Assembly: GCA_000708835.1 (NCBI GenBank)
Contig: DF237824.1
Span: 1-21,380, forward strand
From: Klebsormidium nitens
Lineage: Eukaryota; Streptophyta; Klebsormidiophyceae; Klebsormidiales; Klebsormidiaceae
Direction of reading: 5' to 3'
DNA length: 21,380 bases
Positions 8,701-20,700 of this stretch are shown here, piece after piece. Within the stretch, counting starts at the first letter, position 1. Each line of letters begins with the position of its first letter. Made by a program: the position numbers and the translations under genes. The notes beneath the pieces were generated by a model. It was not told where the DNA came from and ran no database searches. It worked only from the letters and a program-made list of their open reading frames with translations.

Positions 8701-11700
8701 TCATCAGTTGATCGAGCTTAGGGTAGCAGGCAGGGTCGAATGATATCGAGTGAGGCCGTTTCATCCGGATCCTCCTCGAACGCAATGCTTAGGACCAAGG
8801 ATCCGGGCAGTGTCACAGACCCGAATTGCTGGCTAGGTTCAGGGTCAGCTTCACGGCCACAGTCAGTTTCATGCGAAGTTCGAGGACGAAGGATTGATTC
8901 CTGATTCATCCTGTTAAGGTTCAACATACAAAAGTCAGGCTTTCCGAAATGACTACAGAACAACCGCGACTTCTGAGGTCAGCGTAAAAGAAGTCTTACT
9001 GCGGCTCTGAGAAACGAGTGTGCAAGTTTAAGGTCGGACTTATTGTCAGAATCCGAGCTTGCAAGGTCCTGAGCTGTGCAAGACGGGCCGTGTAAGGGTG
9101 ATCTGCCGACCAATTAAACAACGTGACATTGAAGTACTGGGGTTGCCTTTAACGTTGTTGGGCCCCACTGCAAAGCGTATCGGAGAGTATGTCTTTAAAA
9201 GTGCGCAAAAACACCGGTGTGCTTTGAGGTCGAGACCAGTATAAATACAGAACAATAGTACTTCGTACAAGTGGTGAAGCCAGCTTCTGGAGAACATCCA
9301 AGGGGTGTCACTTGGCGCCAGTATGTACACTTGGGGACTTAGGAGCTTTCCAGATGATTCCATAATTGGTGTCCCTTGGACTTATCTACACGTGTAACTT
9401 CCCACCGCCAACCCCATTCCCTTTTCGTCCCTTCACAGACTGGAAACGAAGACCCAACACTTTCTTGAAACCCCAGATTCACACAAATAGATCAGATTTC
9501 AAACACTTGAGTACATGTCCGTATTGGTTCTGCTTGAACAAGGCGTTTACAGTCCTGACGAAAGCCTCACCTTTCCACAACCACCACGCGCAGCTCGTGG
9601 AGCTCTCGGGACACGTTTCTGGCCTTTCCAACTCCAACCATCACATCGAACTGGAATGTGCTCCCCACACCCTCCCGTGTCGCCACCGAAATCTCACCCC
9701 CCATAAGGCGTATCAGCTTCTGGCAGATCGACAGCCCGATCCCGGTCCCGCCATACTTTCTGCTCGTCGTTGCATCCGCTTGCAGGAACGGTGTGAACAG
9801 CCGCAGCTGTGCGCTTGGCGCGATTCCGATGCCGGTGTCGGAACAGGAGACAACCAGCCTCAGCTTGGTCCGATTGTGAAGCACACTCTGCTGGAAGTTG
9901 TGGTGACTCGCCCTCCTCATTCGCAGCACGTCTGTCGCCGAGGTGACCACCCCTGGCTGCATGCTTGGCGTCTCCAGCTGATCGAAGTTCACCCACCGGA
10001 CGAGCGGCCTGCCCGAAGGACTATTGGTAGTGCCGGCGTCGCTCTCCGCTGGACTCCACTCTTCTTCTTGCAACTCCGTGCAGCTCCCCACTTGCACGCA
10101 CAGCAAAATCCCCCCGGCCTTCGTGAATTTCATCGCGTTGGAGAGCAGATTATTCAGCACCTGTTTGAACCGGTTTGGGTCCCCAACCAGTTGCTCTGGG
10201 ACCGAGTCCTGCACGAGCGCGTTGAGCCCCAGACCCTGTTGCCGCGCCTGTTCCGCGAAGGAGTGAAGCAGCTCGCTGACTTCGGATCGTACTTCGAACT
10301 CGACCGAGTCCTCGATATCCATGTGGCCCGCTTCAATCTGCAGAACCAAATAAAAAAGGAATGTACAGTCTAGCCTACCGGGCTGATCAGCTGCAGACCT
10401 GGAACCAGGACGCCGACAAACAAAAGCGAATCCTCGCCCTTCCACAACGGATGGTCGTGGCATTCGAGTATCGAACCCACAACCGTTCGGGACACCATTT
10501 CCAGTGTGCTAGCAGTAAGCACTACGCTCTAAACAGCTGAGCTACCCCGAGGCGGGACTTTGATCTGCAGAACCAAGCGACTGGCATCATACAAACTTCT
10601 GGTGTGCTCTTCGAAGAAAGGAAGGTTGTCAGATCAGAGCCCTTTTAGCCTTGCTACCTCCGAAACGGTATGACTCTGAACCACACCGGACTTGCCAGAG
10701 TCCCCCACTGACATTCGCCCTGCCTCATGTGCCGGGGGACAATGACGACCTCTGACATCACAGCTGAAGATCACTGCTTCGTCTTGACTCTTAGAATAGT
10801 TACTCAGAACATACGAACAGCAGCTGCACCGAGAAATCTGTATCAAGGACGGACAAGCAACAACACAAGGCCCAACCAATATTCAAAGTAGCGAGGTCCA
10901 GAAAACGTCTTTGTAACGTGAGCAGAACGAATCGATCGAGGAATTTGTTCTTCTTGTGAAAGACCACCGACTGAAAACCATGAAGGACTTTTCCCAGCAA
11001 GTCAATGTGTTGCAATTCATGTACCTTTTCAATTAGCAAACCAGGACCAACCTAGATGAAACCTGCCAGTTGCAATCCGACATGAGCCAGAAAAGGGGTG
11101 CAACTCCCGAAAAGAAGTATCATCTGCATTTTACCTGCAATGAACAGTCGCATCCCATGCCGGGTCCGCGCTTGTTGCCAAGTGGGACCCGCTCGAGAAT
11201 TCAAAACGTCCGGTTGAGGACCAGATTTTAGTACACCGCTTTAACAAAAGCAACCAACGTCATTACAGAAGAAGGAGCAGCAGCTGACAATCCCACATAG
11301 AGGTATCTACCTCACACGTCAACGTCACGTACCTTCGACATGTCCAGAATGTTCGATATGAGCGACAGAAGCGTTGCGCCTGACACCAGTGCGGTCTGCA
11401 CGTAATCCTGCTGTACTGCGCTCAGGGGGGTGTCCATCAGAAGCGTGTTCATTCCTATGATGCCGTTGCAGGGCGTGCGAATCTCGTGCGACATGGTCGC
11501 AAGGAAGGTGCTCTTGGACCGGTCCGCCGATTCAGCCGCAATCGTTGCCAGTACGAGTTGCTGCATTGCAGGAAAAGTGCAGTTGTGTTGACTCCCTGAT
11601 TGAAACCCCATGTTCCGAAAACGGTGAGGCATTGTGTTCGTGACTCTGTTGATTTACCGGGTTGGCCGCGATGACCGAAAACAGAAAGAATACACTTAAC

Positions 11701-14700
11701 AACTCGGTTGAGCGACTAACCGGGGTGATAACCCCTGCAATTCGCAAGCGACAAGACCCTCGACCCTTAGACATTGAAACCCGTGACTTCTTAACGGGAG
11801 GACATACTCGTCAAACTTATCCAGCAGCAGCGCTTTTGCTAGTGTCCCGCATAGCCAGTCGAGGGTGCACGTATTTGGCATTTGTTAGTTAGGTTCCACG
11901 AAACATTTGCGGCAGGGAAAGATGCTCCATGACAGATCCAAGGCTCCGGTTGCTATGTTGGCGGAAAACCAGCTCCTGTAGCTTCGAGAACAGACGCTCG
12001 CAACCTGCGTCGTTCGATACCTCACCAAGGAATCAGTGCAAAGTTCATAAAACATGCCAGTGAGAGTAGGACCGCATGGTCGCTGACAAGGCGCTCTCTG
12101 AACCATCTACTGCCTTGGCCGCAATGTGGGCCAGGACGAGGTCCTGCGCAACCCCAATCACACCGTTTGAGAGCGGGACATGACATGCAGAATTGCGAGT
12201 TTGCATGTTTCGACCGGAGGTCCTTGATTTGATGTTCCTTGTTTCGGGCTGGAATCCAATTCGGAGTAGATTGCTAGAGCGCGCCCCTATAGTAGGCCTT
12301 TGCAATTATTCGCCGAGATGGCGTAGATACTTTCTGCTTCTCCTATTGGACCTCCCTGCAGCCAGCTTTCGACGACCGGTTCCTTCTAAACGGTTCCCCT
12401 TTGAATTTCGCTCTTTCCATTTTAAAGAAAGATGAAATCTCAAAATTTGTTCAGATGGCGTCTAGAGTCCGTCCTGCTAGCGGCCCCACTTTAGTATTGC
12501 AATCCAACTCTGAAGTTGAGAAATCTGCCTACCTGGTTAAGCTTCTTAACCCGAGCCACCTCAGCCTCAACCACCCGGATCGCTTGGAACACGAACATAA
12601 GGATAATGTTGCCTGACGCCACTGCCCCCAGAACGACGCACGTCCAGCCCAATGATGACTTGACGGAGTTCCAGGAACGAGCGGAGAGGTCCATGCACCT
12701 GGGTACGAAAAGACAGGGAGAGGCTCAGAAACGGAGGCTTTCATACCTTCCTCTTAGGTTGAGTACGTTCACGGTTGAAAGGGAAGCTGCTACCAAAGAA
12801 GAAGCTTGATGAGGGCCACTGGGCGCCCCAGTGCCTGGACTGGATAAGCCCAGTGCGTGCTCGCTGCAAGTTCAGGGGACGCGCCAAGGGAGAAAGCGTG
12901 AAGCGAGCAGGAAATACGAAGAATGGGAAAGCAAAGCGAGACCATACGTGCTAGCTACAAGCACCTGAACTCGCAGAACAAAAGCGGAGAAGAATTCTAA
13001 AGTAAAGGACACACAATGCGTCTGAGGAGGTGAATTAGTTTGGCGTAGAAAGGAAGCCGACTCCACAATAGAAGACTCTTCCAGCAAGAATAGTCGTCCA
13101 GCCCAGCGTGTGCTTTGCAAACAGGAGCGGGCGAAGAGTCAAGGAAAGCTTTAAAGTGAGTCAGCTTTCGGAGAGTCGGCTTTCAGACGTGAAGTCTGGT
13201 AATGGTTCTTGAACTGCTTGTGATAGCTTGGTCGGGGATCTGAAAAGCCAATTTTGCAGGAGCTCGGCGAAGATGAGGGTTCCCAGGATGGCAGTTACGC
13301 AGCCTAATGCGCTTGGCTCAAGAGCGAGAGACCTGCATGTTCGAGAATCTAGTGTGTGGGACGTCGGATTTGAAGTGTCTCGAAAGTCGAGAAGAGACAT
13401 TCATGGAGGCCCTCTCCTTCCTGTGAGTGGGCGCGCCAGGCAGCTACGTGAGGGTGCCTGCAGCTATTTTGACTTGAGGGGCCTTGCCAGGTCCAGAATC
13501 TGGAAAGAAAACAGTGAGCCCCCACAAACCTTTGATGTGACATTGACGGGACAGATAAGGGACCAACTTCCAATCCCAACTACTGTAGCTCAAATTACAC
13601 AGATGTTTGCAAAAGTTTGTATGTAAGTAATCTTGGGAAAGCGACTCTAGGGTATTGAAAACTCCAAAATGAACGTCCTCGGGACAAGAATTTGGTTGGT
13701 GAAAAAGGGGAGAACTGGTTCGCCCAAATCCCCTTAATGTCTTCGATGCATTTGCTCAGATCGTGCCGCGTGGTGCCTGGTCACAAGGGGTCAAGGTAGC
13801 ATCAAGGGTTGAGACCCAGTTGATTGGTCGAAGAACACAAGAAAAAAGCCAGTTGCTTTCCGGTCTCCTGCACGTCACGGCCTTTTGAAAGACTATCTTC
13901 TTCACCTTCATCTTCGCTCATATCTTATATTTTCCCCCTGATCACGAGAGAACATTGGCGGACTCAATCACGGCTTTCTCTTCCAATTCGAAATGGTATC
14001 AGGGAGAGATACATCACTGTTGCAGTCGCTGCCCACCACCCCATTTGGAGACGCTTGTCACGTCTCCAAATAGGTTACTCTCTCTGAAAAACAATCCTCA
14101 TCTTGAATCTCAAGATCGACACGCGGATCGAGCTCCAAGAAGGCTCCTTGCCAAGACGTAGCTGTATTGTTGGACGCAGTATTACCAGTTCAATGTTTCA
14201 GGTTCGGATATTGTGCTTCAGGAACTTGTAAGTACTTGAGGCCGCTCCTCCACAGCGTGTGCAGTAGAAAAAGGGCATCAAATTGGCGATGACTGTCGAC
14301 TCTATATGACACAAGGTCTATATAGAATAAGCTCCATCTGACGGTAGAACACGATCCCGAAAATGTACGTGCTTCGCACTTGCACCCACCTTAACCCCAC
14401 CCGGACATATCAGGGTGGAAAGCTTATCCTATATTGATTTGACCGCGAAAATTTGGCGGGGTTCAAAAAGGGGGCCCTACTTGCCTTATTTCGTAGTTGC
14501 GCCCGCCTTGCACATAGTCGACCACGCAACTCCATGGCACGTTGTCCTCGAAGCTGTCTTGGGCAGTGGCGTATAAAAGACTGCTGTTCGTTAACAGCCC
14601 TCCAGTGACGTCATAAACCCGCACCTGAGCAGAAGAGGCGGAAAGGTAAGATTTGCAGCAGATCTTGGGTACGAGTAGTTTGTTGCCTTCTGTTTCGTCC

Positions 14701-17700
14701 ATAAGACAGGACTGATGTGAAGTCACATGAGTACGGAAGTGAAGCAAACGTACGTCTCGGTATCATGTGCCAACATGCTGATGCCTGACGAACGGGGCTA
14801 AGAAGACCGCACCGAATGAAAAGCGCGTCGTCAGTGACGAGATAGACCCGCACTCTCCCTGAAGAGGGTGCCAACGTTGGGGCTTGAGGGCCAACTTGTA
14901 TATGTAAACGTATGCACCATAAGTGCAATCAAGCTTGTAATGGACTTTTCGCACTGTTGCTGGGACCTCTCGAAGACCGGGGATGAGAACTTCTCAGACG
15001 AAATTGCAACGTAATCGGCGTCACTCATTGGCGAAGCAAGTGAGTACGAAGTGGCGTACAAGGCAAAACTGCCCTTCGCGTGTAACGATCAGAAATAGAC
15101 CCGTGGCGGACTATGGACTGGTTCGTCTCGAAATATGGTCTGGAAGGGCATTTATTGGACCAGAAAATTCTCGAAAATTTCTGTCGAAGTAGCCCGGTTC
15201 TGGCTCGCACAAGATTGCAATTCTAACCTGAGAGTTGCCACGGTCAGCTCACTTTGTTCCAGACGGTATTTTTACCTGGTAGCCCACCAGCCAGACAGAA
15301 GCCTCTCGGTGTATGACCACCAAGCGAGCGCCGCGTGCACATTGAGCTCAAATACTATTGCAACTATAGGAGTTTGGGTTTCTATGAACAAACCCTTCTA
15401 TTGTTCGACAGGCTTAAAGAACGTGTGCATGTTCTCTTTTGAGACCCTAAATCAATCGGTTTTCCATTCTCTGCAGACCCACATCAGCTGCGAAAAGAGA
15501 GAAACACGACTCTGGTTGCAATAATGCTGGTTGCACCAAGAAGGTAGGACCCGGGGACGCTAAAACCCTTGGGACAAACCTACGCGCTCCGCACCCGTAC
15601 CCACCCTAACCCCCAGGCTAACCCCACCCGTGCCCTGTCCCCTGGGCGCTGACCCTTAGTGCAGCCAGCCTGTAGTGCAGCCAGCCTGAATATGCAACCA
15701 AAGTCAAGTAATTTGGAGAAGAGAGGGTGCCACTCACCAAGATGTCCTGGTAGTCCACGAGTTTCGCGAATGCTTCCTGCTGCACGACCACTGGGGGCAG
15801 CGTTCCCACGATCACTCCCTGGGCCTTGGCCCACCGTTCCTCGGGGGTCGCCGCACTGCTGTTGAACCCCTTCACATACGATGGGAAGTACGTGGACGCC
15901 TTCTGGCCGCCTACAAACGCCGTTATCCGAAGATGAGTTGCCTGTTACGCAAACCTTACCTGATTCGTCCCAAGCGGGACACAGGTATGGAAGTTCGCGA
16001 ACGGGTTAGGGTTGGTTAAAGGGTTAGGGTGGGTTCGGGTGTGGATCAAGATGCTTTGTTGCTTTCAGTATTTAGTGTCTGTTAACCTGCCGACTTTGAA
16101 ACTTGCAAAGCCGCGAAGTTACTGCAGGCAAGTTCTGCCGAGGCTTTGCGTTCACGCCTTTTGCTTCGAGGGACTTGGTTACAGTGGGCGTGCCTGCATC
16201 ATCTCTGCAAGGTATATGGTTCCAATAAGTGCCGTTGAACCATAACAATTCGCAGTCTGATGACTCTGGTCGACACGCAATCTCGATGCAAGCAACTGAA
16301 ATGCAGAGATGGGTTTCCTTAACCTTCTTTGATTATCTATATTTGCATTAACGGCATTTAGGGCATTCCAGAGAGACCATGAGATGCAGGTTCGTCAAAG
16401 CCGCGAGCACGTTGACCCCTTGCGTCCTAGCACTCAAAGCTTCAGGTCTATCCGACAACGTCGAGACGCTCGCAATGGTGTCCTGTGCCCTTCGAACCTT
16501 ACGCTCGGTATCCAATGTATGCTTGTCTGAATAACTATTCTTGTGAGTATGTTATCTTGTTCAGGACTGAACGTATGATCAGTCGCAGGATCAAGCAAGT
16601 GCAACCAGAGGGCAGCTCTAAATCCTCTTCTCGGTTTTGCAAAGCTCTCGAGGTTCAGGACTTAAAAGAGCCAACCACTGATGCGGATGCTGCTTCACAC
16701 ATGATCCTGCAGGTGCTTGAGCACTCCCAGTCTGACGAACAGCACGCATCATCTCATCAGTAATTGTAAGTCAAATCAGTTGGTCGGCTCTTGAATTTCA
16801 GTAAAGTATTCGTCCAAAAAGCCCTGAGACGGGTTTGCACAACGGATCGCGAAATCATTGAGAATTCGCTCACCTGCCATCGGCGTGTACGGTGGCCCAG
16901 CAACGTAGCGCCCAGACAGGATCGCCATTCGGATGGACTCCCCAAGAGAGGTGTTGAGAACGTCGTACCCCATGTAGATAGGCATCTGCTCCACATTTGA
17001 GAGCATCCTGTGGCAACAGGGCAGGAACAAACACCTCTTAAGTTTGAAACCAAACTTGTCACGAAAAGGGGACGGCTTAAGAGACGCCCAAGAGAGAACT
17101 CATCCAGAAGCAGTCCTCCAGGATTGATCGAGCACGTCATATCCCTTTAAAAAGTGTGCCTGCCCCAGGCCCCCTATCCGATGTAAGCGTGCTGACTGGG
17201 AGGAAAGATGGTTTGCAGTTGAACCAGAGTACAGTCGGGAGTTCACACCGTTCAAGATTATTCGCGTGTAAACATATGTGCAGACTTGGATTGGGCTTGT
17301 AATCAGGAGCACTTCCGATGACAGACGGTGGACAGATGACGCTCTCAAGATTGAAGATTGAAGCATCGACCCTGTTAAGACGAGTGAATTGAGGGGCGGT
17401 TGAACATCCATCGACAGTCTGTCTTTGCCAGCATCGTTTGCGGCATTGTACCAACAGGTGTCGGCCAGGCCCCGCCTGACGCCTGCAATTCATGCTTCGA
17501 AAGAGCCTCAGCTTGCTGAGAGCATTGGCAGCACATCAATCAGAAGGGCCCGCTTACGGAAGAAAGTTCAGCATGTCCAAGCGTGGAAGACCTGTGTTGC
17601 CATCTTGATGCAAGCAAAGACAGGCTTGTGGTGGGGTGCCATTGAAATGAGTGAGAGAATAAAAGCGCATATGCGCGCACTCATAGATCGAACAGTGGCG

Positions 17701-20700
17701 ATTGAGAGGCCACATTAAGATCGGGGGAGAGGACACGGGTAAGGTTTCATCGGTCACCAATGCAGTGTGCTGGCACATTCAGCATGAACTAAGTTGGACG
17801 TCTCCGAATCTGACACATCGTTACAGTTGCAATTGTTTGATCTCAACTCGAGGACATAGTCTGCAGCTGACTGAAAAGTTGGAAACCTCCATTCAAGCAA
17901 ATCTGCTTACACTTGTCCTTTGTCCTTTGGGTTTAGTGTTTCCTGTATCGAGGATTTTGACAAGCTTGAAAAGAAGAGAAGTTGTAGGCATTCTCAAGTC
18001 CAAAGCTCTGAAGTAGGGTGAGCACTTACAAAAAGGATTCAGCGCTCAGAGTCATGCAAGCTGGAGCTCGCCAGGGGCTGAGCCCCTGCAATAGAACAGC
18101 CCCTAAATCAGGAGCTACACCTTTGCTTTCAAGGACCTGCAAAGTTACAAGGCTCACGTCGTGACGACATACAACTCAGCTTCCAGCGCATCGTGCTTGA
18201 TCTTCGTCTCGAAGTCGAAGGTGAAGATCTTTTGCCCAATCTCCTCTTCAAAGGCCAAGCGGTCTGGGCTCTTCACAACTTTCAGCCTGCTCGGAGTTGG
18301 TAAATGCTGTTAGATCAAGCTTTTTTGCACCCGCATATGGGGGCGGAGATCAGCTAGTCACTGGCCTGGTCCCCGGTCAAAAGCAGCCACTTGACTCACT
18401 ACAAGAGCATGTACCGCCAGCTTAGACGGCTAAGGACACCCTAGACGTAGCTGGTGATAGGAGGTTGATCTGAAGTGAGCAAGCTGCTTGTCAGGTGTCA
18501 GTAAAGTGCACCTGTTAAGGGCTTGCTCAGAGTCGTGAATAAAAACAATCTGGACAAATAGGCAGGAAACAAAAGAGGTTACTGGCACGCATGTACGTCA
18601 GAAAGTATGTTGCAAGTGACTAAACTTGGATCCCTAGGTTACTGACATTTTCTTCAATGTGTCCAGCTGTTAACGAGTGCTGAGCGGTAGGAGATTGGAC
18701 GGAAGTCTCAGCAAAAAAGGCCTGTGTGAATTCATAGTTACCCCTCCAATCGTATAAAAATATCTATCCACAGGAACAAGTATTCCATCCTTACTACGTA
18801 ATAACGAATTACGGTCGCACTCAAGGTCCTTCCATGTACACCAACGAAAATGTATCTAGAGAAGTGCGTGCGGAAATAGCTTCAGGAGTAAGGATAAACC
18901 TCAGGTACGCAACATGACCCTCCTTGCACGCGGGTCATGCATTGCTGCACCTGTACCTGTGTACACAGTCTAGCATTTACAAGAGTTGCAGCAAGTCATC
19001 AGGAAGTCAGTCAAAAGAAAGTACAGCAATAGAACTCTGATTCTGCGTCAGAAGCAAGGCTTGATGAAGTTCACACGTCTCGTTCCTCACCATGCTACGG
19101 TGACAGTGTTGTCAAGGATTGCAGCGACTGCGTTGCTGAAGTCGGTCCAAGATTCTTGTGTCAGCTTGCTCTGAGTCGCGATCAAACCACTGTACATGTT
19201 GGCTAGGTCATAGCGGGCAGCCAGGTCCGAGGAGAGAACCTGGAAAGTATCATGACTTAGATTGGCTGTAGGGCTTGGCACTAGCTACTCAAAAGTTGGC
19301 AACGCCCATGCAAATGAGACAGAAGTCAGTTACAAATTGCAGATTGTAAGAGTAAGTCCCGGAGTCCATTATGCTTCCACAATATCCCTCAGGATGTTTT
19401 CTAAAAGATGGCAAAGATGTGGGGGCACCTACCAACTTGAAGAGATTGGTTGTATTTCAAAAGTGGCGAAAATGTGCTAGGCAGCTGGACACCTGAAGCT
19501 GGTGCAGACGTCATTCAATCCCCTCGAAATACCGCAAATACTTTATCCAAAGAGCAAAGGACCGTTCAGCCAGGTCATGACAGACAGCCGGATCCAACAA
19601 GAAACCTTGGATGAGAATGCAAATGTGATGACACGGACGCCGGGCTTCCGCGATGTGCCCAAGATGGAAGGGGCAGTCAGCCCATCAAAGAATCTGGAAC
19701 AGAACAGGGACGCCACTCAGCTCTTTGGAGACCTCTGAGGATAGAGTGTGCACACCAGATAGAGGTGGAACGGCGCCTCTTTCAACCATACTTGATCCTG
19801 AGATTGTCGCTGCAACTCTGGTCCTGCCCTTCTTTTACAGCAGTAATGTCTCTTCCATCGAACCTCTTGGAGACCCGAATTTTGCTTCTATCCATACCAC
19901 TGAAACCTCTTGGGGCCCTCATACTCAGTTGTGAACATTTACCAAGAGATGAACTCTGGAACATGTTTATACTTAGGCAATGGCTCTTGTCGGGGTGAAA
20001 GGCAGTTCCAGCTCTGGTTGGCACCAGAGAAGTTACATCATTTCAGGATACAATAAAACAGCTGACTGGCTTTTGAAAAGGATGGTCCCTTTAGCTGGTG
20101 AACCAATTTAGCGAGGTGATGAAGCGCTTTGAAATTTGCGGGCATCTGACATTCAACCAAAGGTAACAGGCTAACCAAAGAAGCGGCACCATACATCACC
20201 CAACAAGAAAGATGGGTGTAGAAGCTGGAACACACCTTGTTTAGGCTTGCTCAAGCTAAACCGTTATTCTCCTTCCGTTCTGAAAATCCCATCTAATTCC
20301 TCTCGCGTTGAACAGGACTTGTCAGCAGAAGGCAACAAAAGGTATGCAGCAATAGATCTTGACACTTGCCAATCTACATTGTCCAACAGAGGTGAGGCAG
20401 GTGCAGAACAAACTGACTACCAGTACGTTCTGAAATGACTGAAGTGGAAAGCAAATGTACTGGTCAGCGAGAGCGTTGCAGCATTCATTGTGGACCAGAG
20501 CCCAAGCGGGACGACGTTTGCTCATGAACACATCATCTTTGTTGCGAAAACACCATTGTGGACTGGACATAAAGTCCTGCTATCGTCTCATTCCTTACCT
20601 GTGCTCGATTGATGCATCTCAAGTTAAATCCACTGTCCTCCACATGGATTGCCTGGTTGTACAACGTAGAAAAGACTGCGGTTGCTATAGCACAACCCGC

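Noticed and set aside
9366-10373. Long plus-strand open frame of 335 codons
   Set aside because: It is the antisense shadow of the GC-rich HATPase exon, which has all conserved motifs on the minus strand.
10440-10560. Functional tRNA gene on the minus strand
   Set aside because: The A- and B-boxes and an anticodon-type stem are present, but the acceptor stem does not pair, the T-stem is weak and the loop lacks the invariant T before the anticodon. The flanking duplication shows it is part of a SINE-like element.
15960-16050. Minus-strand open stretch with [14 protein letters not shown] before gaatcag|gtaagg, resembling an extra exon
   Set aside because: No acceptor AG lies close upstream, and the stretch runs into telomere-like repeats. 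Exon 4 joins exon 5 directly in correct phase, giving a continuous CHASE domain.
16485-16763. Plus-strand open frame of 92 codons with a Ser/Gln/Asp-rich end
   Set aside because: It lies inside intron 4 of the minus-strand gene, with no start context or family. It overlaps the edge of the exon 5 echo on the other strand.
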